Assembly (NCBI GenBank): GCA_903934325.1
Contig: CAIZNH010000006.1
Span: forward strand, 1 to 64,000
Source of the DNA: an uncultured Alphaproteobacteria bacterium
GTDB lineage: Bacteria; Pseudomonadota; Alphaproteobacteria; Sphingomonadales; Sphingomonadaceae
Reading direction: 5' to 3'
Length of the DNA stretch: 64,000 bases
Under the pieces are notes generated by a model. It was not told the origin of the DNA. It ran no database searches and saw nothing but the letters and a program-made list of their open reading frames with translations. The translations under genes were made by a program, and so were the position numbers. Below, in pieces: positions 8,266 through 23,244 of this stretch (positions within the stretch are counted from its first letter, which is position 1; every line of letters starts with the position of its first letter).

Positions 8266-8553
8266 CTAGCGCAGGGCGGCCACGGCGGCCGCGACACCCA
8301 CGGCCAGCAGCGCGAACATCGCCTTGGTGCGGCGGTCCGAACGGCGGCCGGACCAGCGTTCCTCGTCGAGCCACCACCTGCCCTTGCCATCGGTGCGCAG
8401 CACATCCGCGCCCTTCAGCCGTTCAAAGGCACGCAAGCGGCTCGGACGGGCAGGCGCATAGGGGATGGCATCGGCCATGCTGGTGGCACCGGCATCGAGA
8501 AAATGCCGGGCAACCTGACGTTCGGCAATCGGACGAACGGGAACAACAGCCAC
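8266..8553 (-). CDS. Hypothetical protein with C-terminal membrane helix
   Basis: This 95-residue protein has a basic cytoplasmic part (residues 1-70) and one C-terminal hydrophobic helix (TKAMFALLAVGVAAAVAAL). The stretch FERLKGADVLRTDGKGRWWLDEERW resembles a short winged-helix or DprA-like C-terminal module, but this is not a firm match. It lies 20 bases downstream of greA on the same strand and may be co-transcribed. Function is unknown. Confidence 0.6.
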   Translation of the reverse strand: MAVVPVRPIAERQVARHFLDAGATSMADAIPYAPARPSRLRAFERLKGADVLRTDGKGRWWLDEERWSGRRSDRRTKAMFALLAVGVAAAVAALR

Positions 8554-8573
8554 GGTGCGACCCCTTTGGCGGG

Positions 8574-9050
8574 TTAGATGAACTCGATCTTGTCGACGAG
8601 GTAGAACTTCTCGCCCGAAGGCACGGTCACCTCGATCTCGTCACCCACAATCTTGCCTATCAGCGCGCGCGCCAGCGGCGAGTTGTAGCTGATGCGGCCC
8701 TTGTTGGCATCGGCCTCGGTCTGGCCGACGATCTGGTAGCGCACCGGCTTGTCGTTTTCGTCCAGCAAGGTGACGGTCGCGCCGAAGATGATCTTGTCGC
8801 CCGACAGCGTCGTCGGATCGATGATCTGCGCGCGGCTGACCATGTTCTCGATCTCGCCGATCATGGCTTCGACCTGGCCCTGACGCTCCTTGGCGGCATG
8901 ATATTCGGCGTTTTCCGAAAGATCGCCATGCGCGCGCGCTTCCTCGATCGCCTCGACGATCCGGGGGCGCTCGTCGCGCAGTGCCTTGAGGTCAGCGGTG
9001 AGCCGCTCGTACCCTTCGGCCAGCATCGGGACCTTTTCCACGGTAGCCAT
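8574..9050 (-). CDS. greA: Transcription elongation factor GreA
   Basis: GreA stimulates RNA polymerase to cleave backtracked transcripts. The 158-residue length is standard. The N-terminal coiled coil carries the acidic tip [17 protein letters not shown] (about 41-57) that reaches the active site. The C-terminal FKBP-like domain includes [13 protein letters not shown] and [15 protein letters not shown]. The start is the ATG at 9050. It follows carB on the same strand with a 121-base gap, so it probably has its own promoter. Confidence 0.97.
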   Translation of the reverse strand: MATVEKVPMLAEGYERLTADLKALRDERPRIVEAIEEARAHGDLSENAEYHAAKERQGQVEAMIGEIENMVSRAQIIDPTTLSGDKIIFGATVTLLDENDKPVRYQIVGQTEADANKGRISYNSPLARALIGKIVGDEIEVTVPSGEKFYLVDKIEFI

Positions 9051-9171
9051 GTCTCGCGTCTCTTCCTGTATGCTCTTGGCTCTCGCCGACAGTGGATGAA
9101 ACTATCATGGCCGCGCATTTGTTAAAAACGCGGCCACGACGAACATCTTATGTCGGAGGGAGCGAGGTCAG

Positions 9172-12510
<3,339 letters not shown>

Positions 12511-12613
12511 CAGAAAACCGATCGGATGATTGTGAGACTGGCAGAGCGGTCGTTCCCGCTTACCGAAGAGGGGCGACCTTGAATGGGCAATTCAGGACCG
12601 CGCGAGAGGGGCA

Positions 12614-13795
12614 CTAGACCAGTCCCCCCACGAATTTCTCGAACAGGTAGAAGCTGTCCTGCGGCCCCGGCGAGGCCTCGGGGTGATACTGCACCGCGAA
12701 GGCCTTCTTGCCCTTGATCGCAATCCCGCAATTGGTCCCGTCGAACAGCGACACGTGGGTCTGCTCGACATTCTCCGGCAGCGTGTCCACATCCACCGTG
12801 AAACCATGGTTCATCGAGGTGATCTCGACGAGGCCGGTGGTCTCGCCCCAGCCCTCACCCACGCGCTGGACCGGATGGTTCGCCCCCCGATGCCCCTGGT
12901 GCATCTTGATCGTCTTCGCGCCCGCGGCGAGCGCGAGCATCTGGTGGCCGAGGCAGATGCCGAACAGCGGCACGTCCGCATCGAGCAGCGCGCGGATCAC
13001 CGGCACGGCATATTCGCCGGTCGCCGCCGGATCGCCCGGGCCGTTGGAGAGGAACACGCCATCGGGTGCGAGCGCCATCACTTCCTCGAAGCTGGTCTTG
13101 GCCGGCACCACCGTCACCCGCGCACCGGCCTTCACCAGATTGCGGAAGATATTGTCCTTCGCGCCGTAATCGATCGCGACCACATGGGGCTTGGCATCGA
13201 AGGCAGCGCGGCCATAGCCCTTGCCGAGCGACCAGAAGCCGCCCTCCCATTGCTCGCCGCCATCGCGGGTGACGCGCACGGCGAGGTCCATGCCTTCGAG
13301 GCCCGGCCATGCCTTGGCACGCTCCAGCAGCGCGGGGATATCGAACTTGCCGTCCGGCGCATGGGCGATCACCGCATTGGGCGCGCCCGATTGGCGGATG
13401 CGGCGGGTGAGCGCGCGGGTATCGATGCCCGAAAGCCCGATCTTGCCATTGCGCGCCATCCATTCGCCGAAGCGTTCGATGCTGCGGAAGTTCGACGGCT
13501 CGGTCACATCCTCGCGCACCACGCAGCCCACCGCGCCTTCGACGCGGCTCTCGATATCCTCGCCATTGGCGCCGACATTGCCGATATGCGGGAAGGTGAA
13601 GGTGACGATCTGCGCGGCGTAGGAGGGATCGGTCATCACCTCCTGATAGCCCGTCATCGCGGTGTTGAAGCACACCTCGCCCACGGCAGAACCCGCCGCG
13701 CCGAAGCCCTTGCCCCACACCAGCGTGCCGTCGGCCAGAACAAGGACTCCCGTCGCCCCTGAAGGTTGCGCGCGAGTGGATGCGGGGTCGGCCAT
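12614..13795 (-). CDS. carA: Carbamoyl-phosphate synthase small (glutaminase) subunit
   Basis: CarA hydrolyses glutamine and channels ammonia to CarB. Residues 1-190 form the N-terminal CarA domain ([16 protein letters not shown]). Residues 205-393 form the class I glutamine amidotransferase domain, with nucleophile Cys281 in FGICLGHQ and the His371/Glu373 pair in YHPEASPGP. The start is the ATG at 13795. yqeY is divergent across a 132-base intergenic region that must hold both promoters. Confidence 0.97.
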   Translation of the reverse strand: MADPASTRAQPSGATGVLVLADGTLVWGKGFGAAGSAVGEVCFNTAMTGYQEVMTDPSYAAQIVTFTFPHIGNVGANGEDIESRVEGAVGCVVREDVTEPSNFRSIERFGEWMARNGKIGLSGIDTRALTRRIRQSGAPNAVIAHAPDGKFDIPALLERAKAWPGLEGMDLAVRVTRDGGEQWEGGFWSLGKGYGRAAFDAKPHVVAIDYGAKDNIFRNLVKAGARVTVVPAKTSFEEVMALAPDGVFLSNGPGDPAATGEYAVPVIRALLDADVPLFGICLGHQMLALAAGAKTIKMHQGHRGANHPVQRVGEGWGETTGLVEITSMNHGFTVDVDTLPENVEQTHVSLFDGTNCGIAIKGKKAFAVQYHPEASPGPQDSFYLFEKFVGGLV

Positions 13796-13927
13796 AGGGC
13801 GCTCCGTTATTGGGTTTCCGGCGATGGTGCTAAGTTTTGCCCGCTAGGCCCATGCTCCCCCCGCGTCAACCTAGGCGCGGGCCGATATTTGCGTTAGGGG
13901 GCCGCGCAAATCCCAAATCCACAGGAA

Positions 13928-14389
13928 ATGACGCAAATGATCCGTGACGACATCAAGGCCGCCACCATCGCCGCGATGAAAGCGGGCGAGAAGGACCGCA
14001 CCGCCGCGCTCCGCCAGATCAGCGCCAAGATCAAGGACCGCGACATCGAGGAGCGCACCAGCGCCAAGTCCATCCCCGACGATGAGCTGGTGGTGAGCGT
14101 GCTCCAGAAGATGGCCAAGCAGCGCCGCGAATCGATCGAGATGTATGATGCCGGCGGCCGTCAGGAACTGGCCGACAAGGAGCGCGGCGAGCTGGCCGTG
14201 ATCGAGGAATTCCTTCCCCAGATGCTGGACGAGGCCGCCACCATCGCCGCGATCGAAGCGATCAAGGCGGAGACCGGCGCATCGACCATGAAGGACATGG
14301 GCACCGTCATGGGCGAGCTGAAGGCCCGCCACGGCGCGGTGCTTGACGGGAAGCTGGCCAGCACGCTGGTGAAGGCTGCGCTGTCTTAA
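13928..14389 (+). CDS. GatB/YqeY domain-containing protein
   Basis: This 153-residue protein is a stand-alone YqeY domain, the C-terminal tRNA-recognising module of GatB: a helical N-terminal half (IKAATIAAMKAGEKDRTAALRQI) and a GatB-like end (GTVMGELKARHGAVLDGKLAS). Its exact role is uncertain. In alphaproteobacteria it commonly precedes dnaG and rpoD, as here, although a GIY-YIG gene and REP elements now separate them. The ATG at 13928 was chosen; an ATG at 13937 is an alternative. Confidence 0.85.
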   Translation: MTQMIRDDIKAATIAAMKAGEKDRTAALRQISAKIKDRDIEERTSAKSIPDDELVVSVLQKMAKQRRESIEMYDAGGRQELADKERGELAVIEEFLPQMLDEAATIAAIEAIKAETGASTMKDMGTVMGELKARHGAVLDGKLASTLVKAALS

Positions 14390-14396
14390 GCAACGT

Positions 14397-14424
14397 CCGT
14401 TCGTGTCGAGCGAAGTCGAGACAC
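14397..14424 (+). repeat. REP-like palindromic unit A (left of GIY-YIG gene)
   Basis: This 28-base unit starts CCGTTCGTGTCGAGCG and ends AGTCGAGACAC. It folds as a stem with a 2-base bulge (GTGT/ACAC then CGA/TCG). An inverted copy with 27 of 28 matches lies at 14786-14813, and a more diverged inverted copy at 14439-14465. Bulged-stem units of this kind resemble repetitive extragenic palindromes. Confidence 0.75.
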
Positions 14425-14438
14425 TTTGCGCTGAGCGT

Positions 14439-14465
14439 CCTCTCGACTTCGTTCGAGGGGAACGG
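14439..14465 (-). repeat. REP-like palindromic unit B (inverted relative to unit A)
   Basis: Read on the minus strand this unit begins CCGTTCCCCTCGAACGAAG and is clearly related to unit A. The two face each other across a 14-base spacer, an arrangement like a bacterial interspersed mosaic element. It ends just before the start of the GIY-YIG gene. Confidence 0.7.
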
Positions 14466-14478
14466 CAGTGTGCTTGGT

Positions 14479-14829
14479 ATGGCTTTCTGGTGCTACATAT
14501 TGCGCTGTTCTGACGGCAAATATTACACGGGACACACCGATAACCTCGAACGAAGGCTGGCCGAACACCATCACGGCGGCTTTTCCGAGTTCACCTCCAA
14601 ACGGCGACCGCTCACATTGCTGTGGGCACAGGATTTTCCGAGCCGGCACGAGGCCCTGGCAACCGAGTTGACCGTCAAGAAATGGTCCCGGGCGAAGAAG
14701 GAAGCGCTTGCCCGGTCCGACTGGAAAGCCCTGTCGCACTTCGCCAAGCCGCCATCGGAACGATCCACAAACGCTCCACCGCTTGGTGTCTCGACTGCGC
14801 TCGACACGAACGGAGATGAGGGGCACTAG
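14479..14829 (+). CDS. GIY-YIG nuclease family protein bounded by REP-like elements
   Basis: The 116-residue protein is a small stand-alone GIY-YIG domain of the YhbQ/URI type: FWCYILRCSDGKYYTGHT (the GIY and YIG strands as CYI and YTG), a conserved arginine in NLERRLAEHH, and the catalytic glutamate in EALATELTVKKWSR. Such domains cut DNA with one metal ion (family knowledge). The last 15 or so codons are made from a REP-like palindrome (unit C), so the element has supplied the C-terminus. A GTG at 14470 is an alternative start. The gene splits the usual yqeY-dnaG-rpoD order and ends 6 bases before dnaG. Confidence 0.85.
   Translation: MAFWCYILRCSDGKYYTGHTDNLERRLAEHHHGGFSEFTSKRRPLTLLWAQDFPSRHEALATELTVKKWSRAKKEALARSDWKALSHFAKPPSERSTNAPPLGVSTALDTNGDEGH
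14786..14813 (-). repeat. REP-like palindromic unit C (right of and inside the GIY-YIG gene)
   Basis: The reverse complement differs from unit A at one base in 28. It lies in the 3' end of the nuclease coding sequence, so the nuclease is enclosed by near-identical inverted palindromes about 360 bases apart. Confidence 0.75.
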
Positions 14830-14835
14830 GAAGAG

Positions 14836-16707
14836 ATGGCCATCACCCCGCAATGGAAGGACGAGCTGCGTGCGCGGATCACGCTGTCTTCGCTTGTCCA
14901 GCGCAGCGTCAAGCTGACGCGGGCGGGACGCGAATGGCGCGGGTGCTGCCCTTTCCATGACGAAAAGACCCCGAGCTTCTACGTCAACGACCAGAAGCAG
15001 TTCTATCACTGCTTCGGCTGCGGGGCGCATGGCGATGCGATCAGCTGGATGGTGGACCAACAGGGCCTCCAGTTCATGGACGCGATCAAGGAGCTGGCGG
15101 GCATGGCCGGGATGGATGTCCCAGCGCCTGATCCGGTGCAGGCCAAACGTGCCGAGCAGCACGCCAGCCTGATCGATGTGACCAAGGCAGCGCAGCGCTT
15201 CTTCGTCGAGAGCCTCGCCGCGCCGGGCGGCAAAGTGGCTCGCGACTATCTCGAACGGCGCGGCTTCTCGGCAGCCATCATGCGCGAATTCGGCTTCGGC
15301 TGGGCACCGGACGAGCGGCAGGCCCTGCCCAAGGCGCTGGCGCAATTCGGCGAGGATATGCTCGAAGGCGCAGGGATGCGCGCTGCCAACGAACAGGGCG
15401 AGCGCTATGACCGCTTCCGCGGCCGCGTGATGCTGCCGATCCAGGACGCGCGTGGCCGCGTCATCGCGTTCGGCGGGCGCATCCTCGACAAGCGGGATGG
15501 CGTCGCGAAATATCTCAACTCCCCCGATACCGAGCTCTTCGACAAGGGCCGCACGCTCTACAACCTCCACCGCGCCGCGCCCGCTGCCCGCCAGACCGGC
15601 CGCGTGGTGGTGGTCGAAGGCTATATGGATGTAATCGCGCTCGCCAATGCCGGGATTGCCGATGCGGTCGCGCCCTTGGGAACCGCGCTCACCGAAATGC
15701 AGCTCGAACTGCTGTGGCGCATGGTCGAGGTGCCGGTGCTGTGCTTCGATGGCGATGCGGCGGGCCAGCGCGCGGCGATGCGGGCGATTGCGCGGGCGCT
15801 GCCGCTGCTCGCCCCGATGCGCTCGCTCAGCATTGTGCGCCTGCCGTCCGGGCTCGATCCCGATGACCTTATCAAGGCCCAAGGCAAGGGCGCGATGGAG
15901 AAGATCCTCGCCAGCCCTGCCAGCCTTGTCGACACGCTGTGGGAATTCGAGCGTGACGCCCAGCCCCTTGCGACCCCCGAGGCCAAGGCCGGGCTGAAGG
16001 CGCGGCTGATGGCGCATGTTGAGACCATCGCCGACCCCGAGATCAAGAGCCTCTACCGCCGCGAGCTGGGAGACCGGTTCTCGGCCTTCGCCTACCCGCC
16101 CCGCCCGCAGCGCGCGCCTTCTGCTCCCATGCAGCGTCAGGGCCAGCGCGGCCCATGGAAGGGTGCGCCGATGCCTCCGCCGGGACTTTCGGAAGAAGCA
16201 CGGCGGCAGCTTTCGGGCATCATGGCAGGCGGCCAGCGCAAGGGCCTGCTGGCGGCAGTCATCGCCGGCCTCACTCGCTATCCGCAGGAGATCACCCGGC
16301 ATACAGAGGCGCTCTCTGCCCTCGCGCGGCATGATCCAAGAGCAGCGCCTTTGGTCGAATCGCTGTTCGAACTTTCAGAAACGCTTGATTCGCACGCGGC
16401 AAACGCCATATGCGGAGAGTTAGGCCAACCTGCCCCGCCGGCAGACATCCGTTACGCCTTCCTTGATGAAGGCACATCCACCGGCGATGCGTGCGAGGAA
16501 CTGGCTGAAGCTGTGTCGCTGCTGGTCGAACGGCCAGCGCTTGAGGCTGCGCTTGCGGCCACGATAGCCCGTTTCGACAGCGATCCCGAAGGATCGTTTG
16601 CCGAACAGACGCGGCTGCGCGCACAGCTCATGACAGTGGACGAACGCCTCAAGGCATTCGGGCGCAGGAAAGCCGCGCAGGCGGCAACGGGTGATGATAC
16701 CGCCTGA
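14836..16707 (+). CDS. dnaG: DNA primase
   Basis: DnaG makes RNA primers for replication. The 623-residue protein has the CHC2 zinc-binding domain (Cys38, His41, Cys59, Cys62 in CCPFH and HCFGCG), the catalytic core with the Toprim motif VVVVEGYMDVIAL and LCFDGDAAGQRAA, and a C-terminal DnaB-binding helical region that is divergent, as usual. AGGAAGAG precedes the ATG. rpoD follows after 83 bases, the conserved macromolecular-synthesis arrangement. Confidence 0.97.
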   Translation: MAITPQWKDELRARITLSSLVQRSVKLTRAGREWRGCCPFHDEKTPSFYVNDQKQFYHCFGCGAHGDAISWMVDQQGLQFMDAIKELAGMAGMDVPAPDPVQAKRAEQHASLIDVTKAAQRFFVESLAAPGGKVARDYLERRGFSAAIMREFGFGWAPDERQALPKALAQFGEDMLEGAGMRAANEQGERYDRFRGRVMLPIQDARGRVIAFGGRILDKRDGVAKYLNSPDTELFDKGRTLYNLHRAAPAARQTGRVVVVEGYMDVIALANAGIADAVAPLGTALTEMQLELLWRMVEVPVLCFDGDAAGQRAAMRAIARALPLLAPMRSLSIVRLPSGLDPDDLIKAQGKGAMEKILASPASLVDTLWEFERDAQPLATPEAKAGLKARLMAHVETIADPEIKSLYRRELGDRFSAFAYPPRPQRAPSAPMQRQGQRGPWKGAPMPPPGLSEEARRQLSGIMAGGQRKGLLAAVIAGLTRYPQEITRHTEALSALARHDPRAAPLVESLFELSETLDSHAANAICGELGQPAPPADIRYAFLDEGTSTGDACEELAEAVSLLVERPALEAALAATIARFDSDPEGSFAEQTRLRAQLMTVDERLKAFGRRKAAQAATGDDTA

Positions 16708-16790
16708 CCGGCGGATCTGGGATAAACACGGCGGCGGTCCTCGGCAGGGTGCGAGGGTTGGCCATCACGGTAACGGATTGATTGCAGAAT

Positions 16791-18824
<2,034 letters not shown>

Positions 18825-18835
18825 GAGACAAGGCC

Positions 18836-19441
18836 ATGCGGGTCGCACGCTACGCCATCGCCCTTTTCACTGCGCTCCAGCTCGCACCACCGGCACTCGC
18901 CGCGCAGAACGATGCATATGTGCCGCCCGCCGATGAACTGGCGCTCGGCCGGGGGATCATCGAGGTCATGTATCCCCCCGAGCAGCGCGAGGAACAGCTG
19001 CTCGCGATGGCATCGAACATCGCGAGTCAATATTCAGAAGGCGCTGCAACCGGGCCGCTGTTTGCCGAGCCCGGGATCAGGGCGATCATGGACAAGTTCA
19101 TGGCAGAGATACCCGAAGCCCTGCGCCCGGCCTTTGCCAAGCACATGCCTATCATTTTCGAGGCAACGGCTATTGCCTACACCCGGCAATACACCGAGGC
19201 CGAGTTGCGGGACATTCTGGCCTTCGCCAAAACGCCGAGCGGCCAGCGGTATTTCTCGACTGTGACGGACCTGATGGGCGACCCCGCCGTCGCTGCCGCG
19301 AACCAGGCCTACTTTGCCGACCTTTCGCCAGCAGCCAAGGCCTATGGCGACAAGGCCGGGGTGGCTGTGCGCGAGTATCTGCAGGCCAATCCCGAGGTGC
19401 TGGAACGCCTCGCGAAATCGGGTTTCGGCAAACAGCGGTAA
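18836..19441 (+). CDS. DUF2059 domain-containing secreted protein
   Basis: This 201-residue protein has an N-terminal signal peptide (ARYAIALFTALQLAPPALAAQ, cleavage near residue 23). A DUF2059 region follows, with the typical YTEAELRDILAFAKTPSGQRYF at about 120-142. It is probably periplasmic; function is unknown. It starts 11 bases after rpoD and may be read from the same transcript. It converges on the desaturase-like gene. Confidence 0.8.
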   Translation: MRVARYAIALFTALQLAPPALAAQNDAYVPPADELALGRGIIEVMYPPEQREEQLLAMASNIASQYSEGAATGPLFAEPGIRAIMDKFMAEIPEALRPAFAKHMPIIFEATAIAYTRQYTEAELRDILAFAKTPSGQRYFSTVTDLMGDPAVAAANQAYFADLSPAAKAYGDKAGVAVREYLQANPEVLERLAKSGFGKQR

Positions 19442-19480
19442 AAAAACCTGATCGCGCCCTGATACAAGTTATCGGCGCGA
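19440..19480 (-). terminator. Intrinsic terminator for the sterol-desaturase-type gene
   Basis: On the minus strand TCGCGCC and GGCGCGA (19474-19480 and 19452-19458) form a 7-base stem. A run of seven T residues (19440-19446) follows a short spacer. It overlaps the 3' end of the gene it would terminate and lies between two convergent genes. Confidence 0.55.
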
Positions 19481-20638
19481 GAACGGCCAAACCAGCTGCC
19501 GCGCCAAGCCCTCGGGCGCGTGTTCTCCGGCGATGCCATAGCCCTCGGGCCAGCGATCCTGCGGCATGTGGTGCGTGCCGAACCAGCGGTCGATCATCGG
19601 CAGATGAACCGCGAAATTAACGTCGCGCGCCTCCGGCTCGATCCCGTGGTGCCAGTGGTGGAAGCGGGGCATGGCGATCCAGCGCTCCAGCCACGCAGCA
19701 CGCGGCGCGAAGTTGGCGTGGATGAACACCGCGTGGAAGCTGACGAGCGCGAGGTAGGCATAGACCGCCTCTTGCGCGAACCCCGACACCAGCAGTGCCA
19801 GCAGCACGAGGCCCCGCGTCACGATCACATCGACCAGATGCAGCCGCGATCCGGCGATCCAGTCCATCGCCTCCAGCGAATGGTGCACCTTGTGGAAGCG
19901 CCACAGGAAAGGGACCGCATGGAAGGCGCGGTGGACGCCGTATTGCGCAAGGTCCGCCACCAGCACAGCGAGCGCGAATTGCACTACCACCGGCAGGCTC
20001 TGGACCGCGCTTTGCGCTGACGGCACCGCCAGCAGGCTCCCCAAGGCCACGGCAGGCGCGAGCACGGCGACGCTCATCACCTGTGCGAGCGCATGGCTGG
20101 CGAAGAAATATTGCGTGTCGGTCAGCCAACCCTTGCGGAAGGCGCCCTGTTCGCGGCGCAGGGGAAAGGCGCGTTCGAGCGGCACAAACACCGCCGCCGT
20201 GCTGAGCGTGCCCAGCACAAACCAGTCGAGCCCGAGATAGACCGCGCTGGCTCCACCGCGCGGGATCTCCACGCCCCGTGCCCCCAAGGCAAGCGCCGCG
20301 CCCGCCAGCACCAGCCCCGTCACCCCCAGTGCCTTGCGCCGTCGCAGAAGCATCGAGAGGCCCGCAAGCGCCATCGCCGCGAGCAGGCCCACATCAATCG
20401 CAAGCCGCACCAGCTCCAGCGGATAGCGGCTCCGCAACTCCGGCAGGGTCAGATATTGCGGGAAGTGCAGGCACAGCACGGCGATGAGTGCGAGCAGGCC
20501 GAGCACGATGCCCAGAATCCCGCTGATCCAGCCCGTGCCGAAGGTGCGCGGCCGCCCGTCGGCAAAGACGCGGGCGAGCCATTGCTCGGCATTGAGGGGA
20601 CGCGCGGGTTGCTCCATGGCCAAGTGCCTAGCATCCAT
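19469..20638 (-). CDS. Fatty acid hydroxylase / sterol desaturase family membrane protein
   Basis: This 389-residue integral membrane di-iron enzyme has several hydrophobic helices between residues 40 and 260. The histidine boxes of the superfamily are visible: HRAFH, HKVHHS and FHHWHH near the C-terminus, plus FHAVFIHANF. Members hydroxylate lipids, carotenoids or hopanoid/sterol-like substrates. The long N-terminal extension with four helices before the catalytic part is typical of the bacterial subgroup. The substrate is unknown. An ATG at 20617 is an alternative start. Confidence 0.85.
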   Translation of the reverse strand: MDARHLAMEQPARPLNAEQWLARVFADGRPRTFGTGWISGILGIVLGLLALIAVLCLHFPQYLTLPELRSRYPLELVRLAIDVGLLAAMALAGLSMLLRRRKALGVTGLVLAGAALALGARGVEIPRGGASAVYLGLDWFVLGTLSTAAVFVPLERAFPLRREQGAFRKGWLTDTQYFFASHALAQVMSVAVLAPAVALGSLLAVPSAQSAVQSLPVVVQFALAVLVADLAQYGVHRAFHAVPFLWRFHKVHHSLEAMDWIAGSRLHLVDVIVTRGLVLLALLVSGFAQEAVYAYLALVSFHAVFIHANFAPRAAWLERWIAMPRFHHWHHGIEPEARDVNFAVHLPMIDRWFGTHHMPQDRWPEGYGIAGEHAPEGLARQLVWPFSRR

Positions 20639-20733
20639 GCTCTTTCCGCGGCGTAAAGCAAAAGCTGCGCTGGCGGTCGAAAAGCGCGGCCAAGGGGTGG
20701 AGAATCGCGCCCCACACGCCTATGTGGGGGCCC

Positions 20734-21213
20734 ATGCGCATCGCCATAGCATCCGATCACGCCGCGACCGAACTGAAGGCGGACCTCGCCGAATGGCTCG
20801 TCGAGGAAGGCCACGAAGTCGCCGATCTCGGCCCAGAGCCCGGCCAGTCCGTCGATTATCCCGATTACGGCTATCGCCTCGCCGAGATCATCGCCGAAGG
20901 GACAGTCGAATTCGGCATTGCCCTGTGCGGCAGCGGCATCGGCATCTCGATCAGCGTCAACCGCCACCCGCAGGTGCGCTGCGCGCTGGTGTCCGAGCCG
21001 CTCTCGGCCGCGCTCGCGCGCGAACATAATGATGCCAATTGCATCGCAATGGGCGCGCGTCTCGTAGGGATCGAAATGGCAAAGTCCTGCGTTGCGACTT
21101 TCCTTGATACCGAATTCGCCGATGCCGGCGATCCTGCCGGGCGCCACCAGCGCCGGGTGGGCAAGCTTGGCAAGCCCCCGTTCCTGCCCGTTCACATCGA
21201 GACCCATCAATGA
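20734..21213 (+). CDS. rpiB: Ribose-5-phosphate isomerase B
   Basis: RpiB interconverts ribose 5-phosphate and ribulose 5-phosphate in the pentose phosphate pathway; ribulose 5-phosphate also feeds RibB. The 159-residue protein has [10 protein letters not shown] at the N-terminus, the catalytic-cysteine loop [15 protein letters not shown], and [13 protein letters not shown]. The ATG at 20734 is used, not an in-frame ATG four codons earlier. Its TGA overlaps the glyA ATG (ATGA), so the two are coupled, a common alphaproteobacterial pairing. Confidence 0.95.
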   Translation: MRIAIASDHAATELKADLAEWLVEEGHEVADLGPEPGQSVDYPDYGYRLAEIIAEGTVEFGIALCGSGIGISISVNRHPQVRCALVSEPLSAALAREHNDANCIAMGARLVGIEMAKSCVATFLDTEFADAGDPAGRHQRRVGKLGKPPFLPVHIETHQ

Positions 21214-22532
21214 GCACCGCCCCGATCGATTTCGCCGCCCGCGCTGGAAACCCCATGGACGGCTTCTGGCATGATGACTTGGCCCACGCCGATCCCGAGA
21301 TCGCGGCCGCCATCGCCAAGGAACTCGCCCGCCAGCGCGACAAGATCGAACTGATCGCCTCGGAAAACATCGCGAGCCGCGCCGTTCTCGAAGCGGCCGG
21401 TTCTGTCTTCACCAACAAGTACGCCGAAGGCTATCCCGGCAAGCGCTACTACGGCGGCTGCGACTATGCCGACGTGGTCGAGACCCTCGCGATTGAGCGC
21501 GCCAAGCAATTGTTCGGCTGCAACTTCGCCAATGTGCAGCCCAATTCGGGCTCGCAGATGAACCAGGCGGTGTTCCTCGCCCTGCTTAATCCGGGCGACA
21601 CCTTCATGGGGCTCGATCTCAACTCGGGCGGGCACCTCACCCATGGTTCGCCGGTGAACATGAGCGGCAAGTGGTTCAACGTCGTCTCCTACGGCGTTTC
21701 GCGCGAGACCGAGACCATCGACATGGACGAGGTTGCGGCCAAGGCGCGCGAACACAAGCCGAAGATCATCATCTGCGGCGGCACGGCCTATTCGCGCACC
21801 TGGGACTTCCCCGCCTTCCGCGCCATCGCCGATGAAGTGGGCGCGGTGCTGCTGTGCGACATGAGCCACATCTCCGGCCTCGTCGCCGGCGGCGCGCACC
21901 CCTCGCCCTTCCCGCATTGCGATATCGTCACCTCGACCACGCACAAGAGCCTGCGCGGCCCCCGCTCGGGCATCATTCTTTGGAATGACGAGAAGTATAC
22001 CAAGCCCTTGAACATGGCCGTCTTCCCCGGCCTGCAGGGCGGCCCGCTGATGCACATCGTCGCGGCCAAAGCGGTGGCCTTCAAGGAAGCGCTCGACCCG
22101 AGCTTCAGCGCCTACGCGCACAGCATCGTCGAAAACGCCCGCGCGCTCGCCGCGAGCCTTGAGGAGAACGGTTTGCGGATCGTTTCGGGCGGAACCGACA
22201 ACCACTCGATGCTGGTTGACCTCACCGCCAAGAACGTGACCGGCAAGGACACCGAAAAGGGCCTCGATCGCGCCTTCCTCACCTGCAACAAGAACGGCAT
22301 CCCCTACGACACCCGCTCGCCCTTCATCACCAGCGGCGTCCGTCTTGGCACCCCGGCGGGCACCACCCGCGGCTTTGGCCCGGACGAGTTCCGCACTGTC
22401 GGCAAGCTGATCGCCGAAGTGGTGGAGGGCCTTGCCAAGAACGGCCCCGAGGGCGATGCCCAGATCGAAGAGAGCGTCCGCGCCCGCGTGAGCGCGCTCT
22501 GCGCTGCCTTCCCCGTCTATCCGGGCATGTAA
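21210..22532 (+). CDS. glyA: Serine hydroxymethyltransferase
   Basis: GlyA is a PLP enzyme that converts serine to glycine while charging tetrahydrofolate with a one-carbon unit. The 440-residue sequence shows [33 protein letters not shown], the PLP-lysine motif [13 protein letters not shown] and TRGFGPDEF. It is coupled to rpiB by a 4-base overlap and followed by a small membrane protein gene 13 bases downstream. Confidence 0.97.
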   Translation: MSTAPIDFAARAGNPMDGFWHDDLAHADPEIAAAIAKELARQRDKIELIASENIASRAVLEAAGSVFTNKYAEGYPGKRYYGGCDYADVVETLAIERAKQLFGCNFANVQPNSGSQMNQAVFLALLNPGDTFMGLDLNSGGHLTHGSPVNMSGKWFNVVSYGVSRETETIDMDEVAAKAREHKPKIIICGGTAYSRTWDFPAFRAIADEVGAVLLCDMSHISGLVAGGAHPSPFPHCDIVTSTTHKSLRGPRSGIILWNDEKYTKPLNMAVFPGLQGGPLMHIVAAKAVAFKEALDPSFSAYAHSIVENARALAASLEENGLRIVSGGTDNHSMLVDLTAKNVTGKDTEKGLDRAFLTCNKNGIPYDTRSPFITSGVRLGTPAGTTRGFGPDEFRTVGKLIAEVVEGLAKNGPEGDAQIEESVRARVSALCAAFPVYPGM

Positions 22533-22545
22533 GGAGCCTTTCGCA

Positions 22546-22767
22546 ATGAACGATCAGGAACCGCGCGGCTCGCAAGACTGGGTCGAAGATGCCAAGACCG
22601 AGATTTCGGGCATGGCCAAGGAAGGGATCAACCATCCCTCGACCCCGCCGGTGCTGACCGGGGCGGCGATCGGCGCGGTGGCCGGTGCATTGCTGCCGGT
22701 GATTTCCTGGCCGGTCGGCCTTGCGATTGGTGCAGGCTTTGCGTTCTATCAGCGGATCAAGAAGTAA
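22546..22767 (+). CDS. Small hypothetical membrane protein between glyA and nrdR
   Basis: The protein has 73 residues: a hydrophilic N-terminal half (NDQEPRGSQDWVEDAKTEIS) and a hydrophobic hairpin (GAAIGAVAGALLPVISWPVG, then LAIGAGFAF). It ends with a basic YQRIKK. No family was recognised. AAGGAG lies upstream of the ATG, giving a strong ribosome-binding site. The short spacing (13 bases to glyA, 8 to nrdR) places it firmly in the operon. Confidence 0.75.
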   Translation: MNDQEPRGSQDWVEDAKTEISGMAKEGINHPSTPPVLTGAAIGAVAGALLPVISWPVGLAIGAGFAFYQRIKK

Positions 22768-22775
22768 CCTTTTGA

Positions 22776-23237
<462 letters not shown>

Positions 23238-23244
23238 GCGCAAA

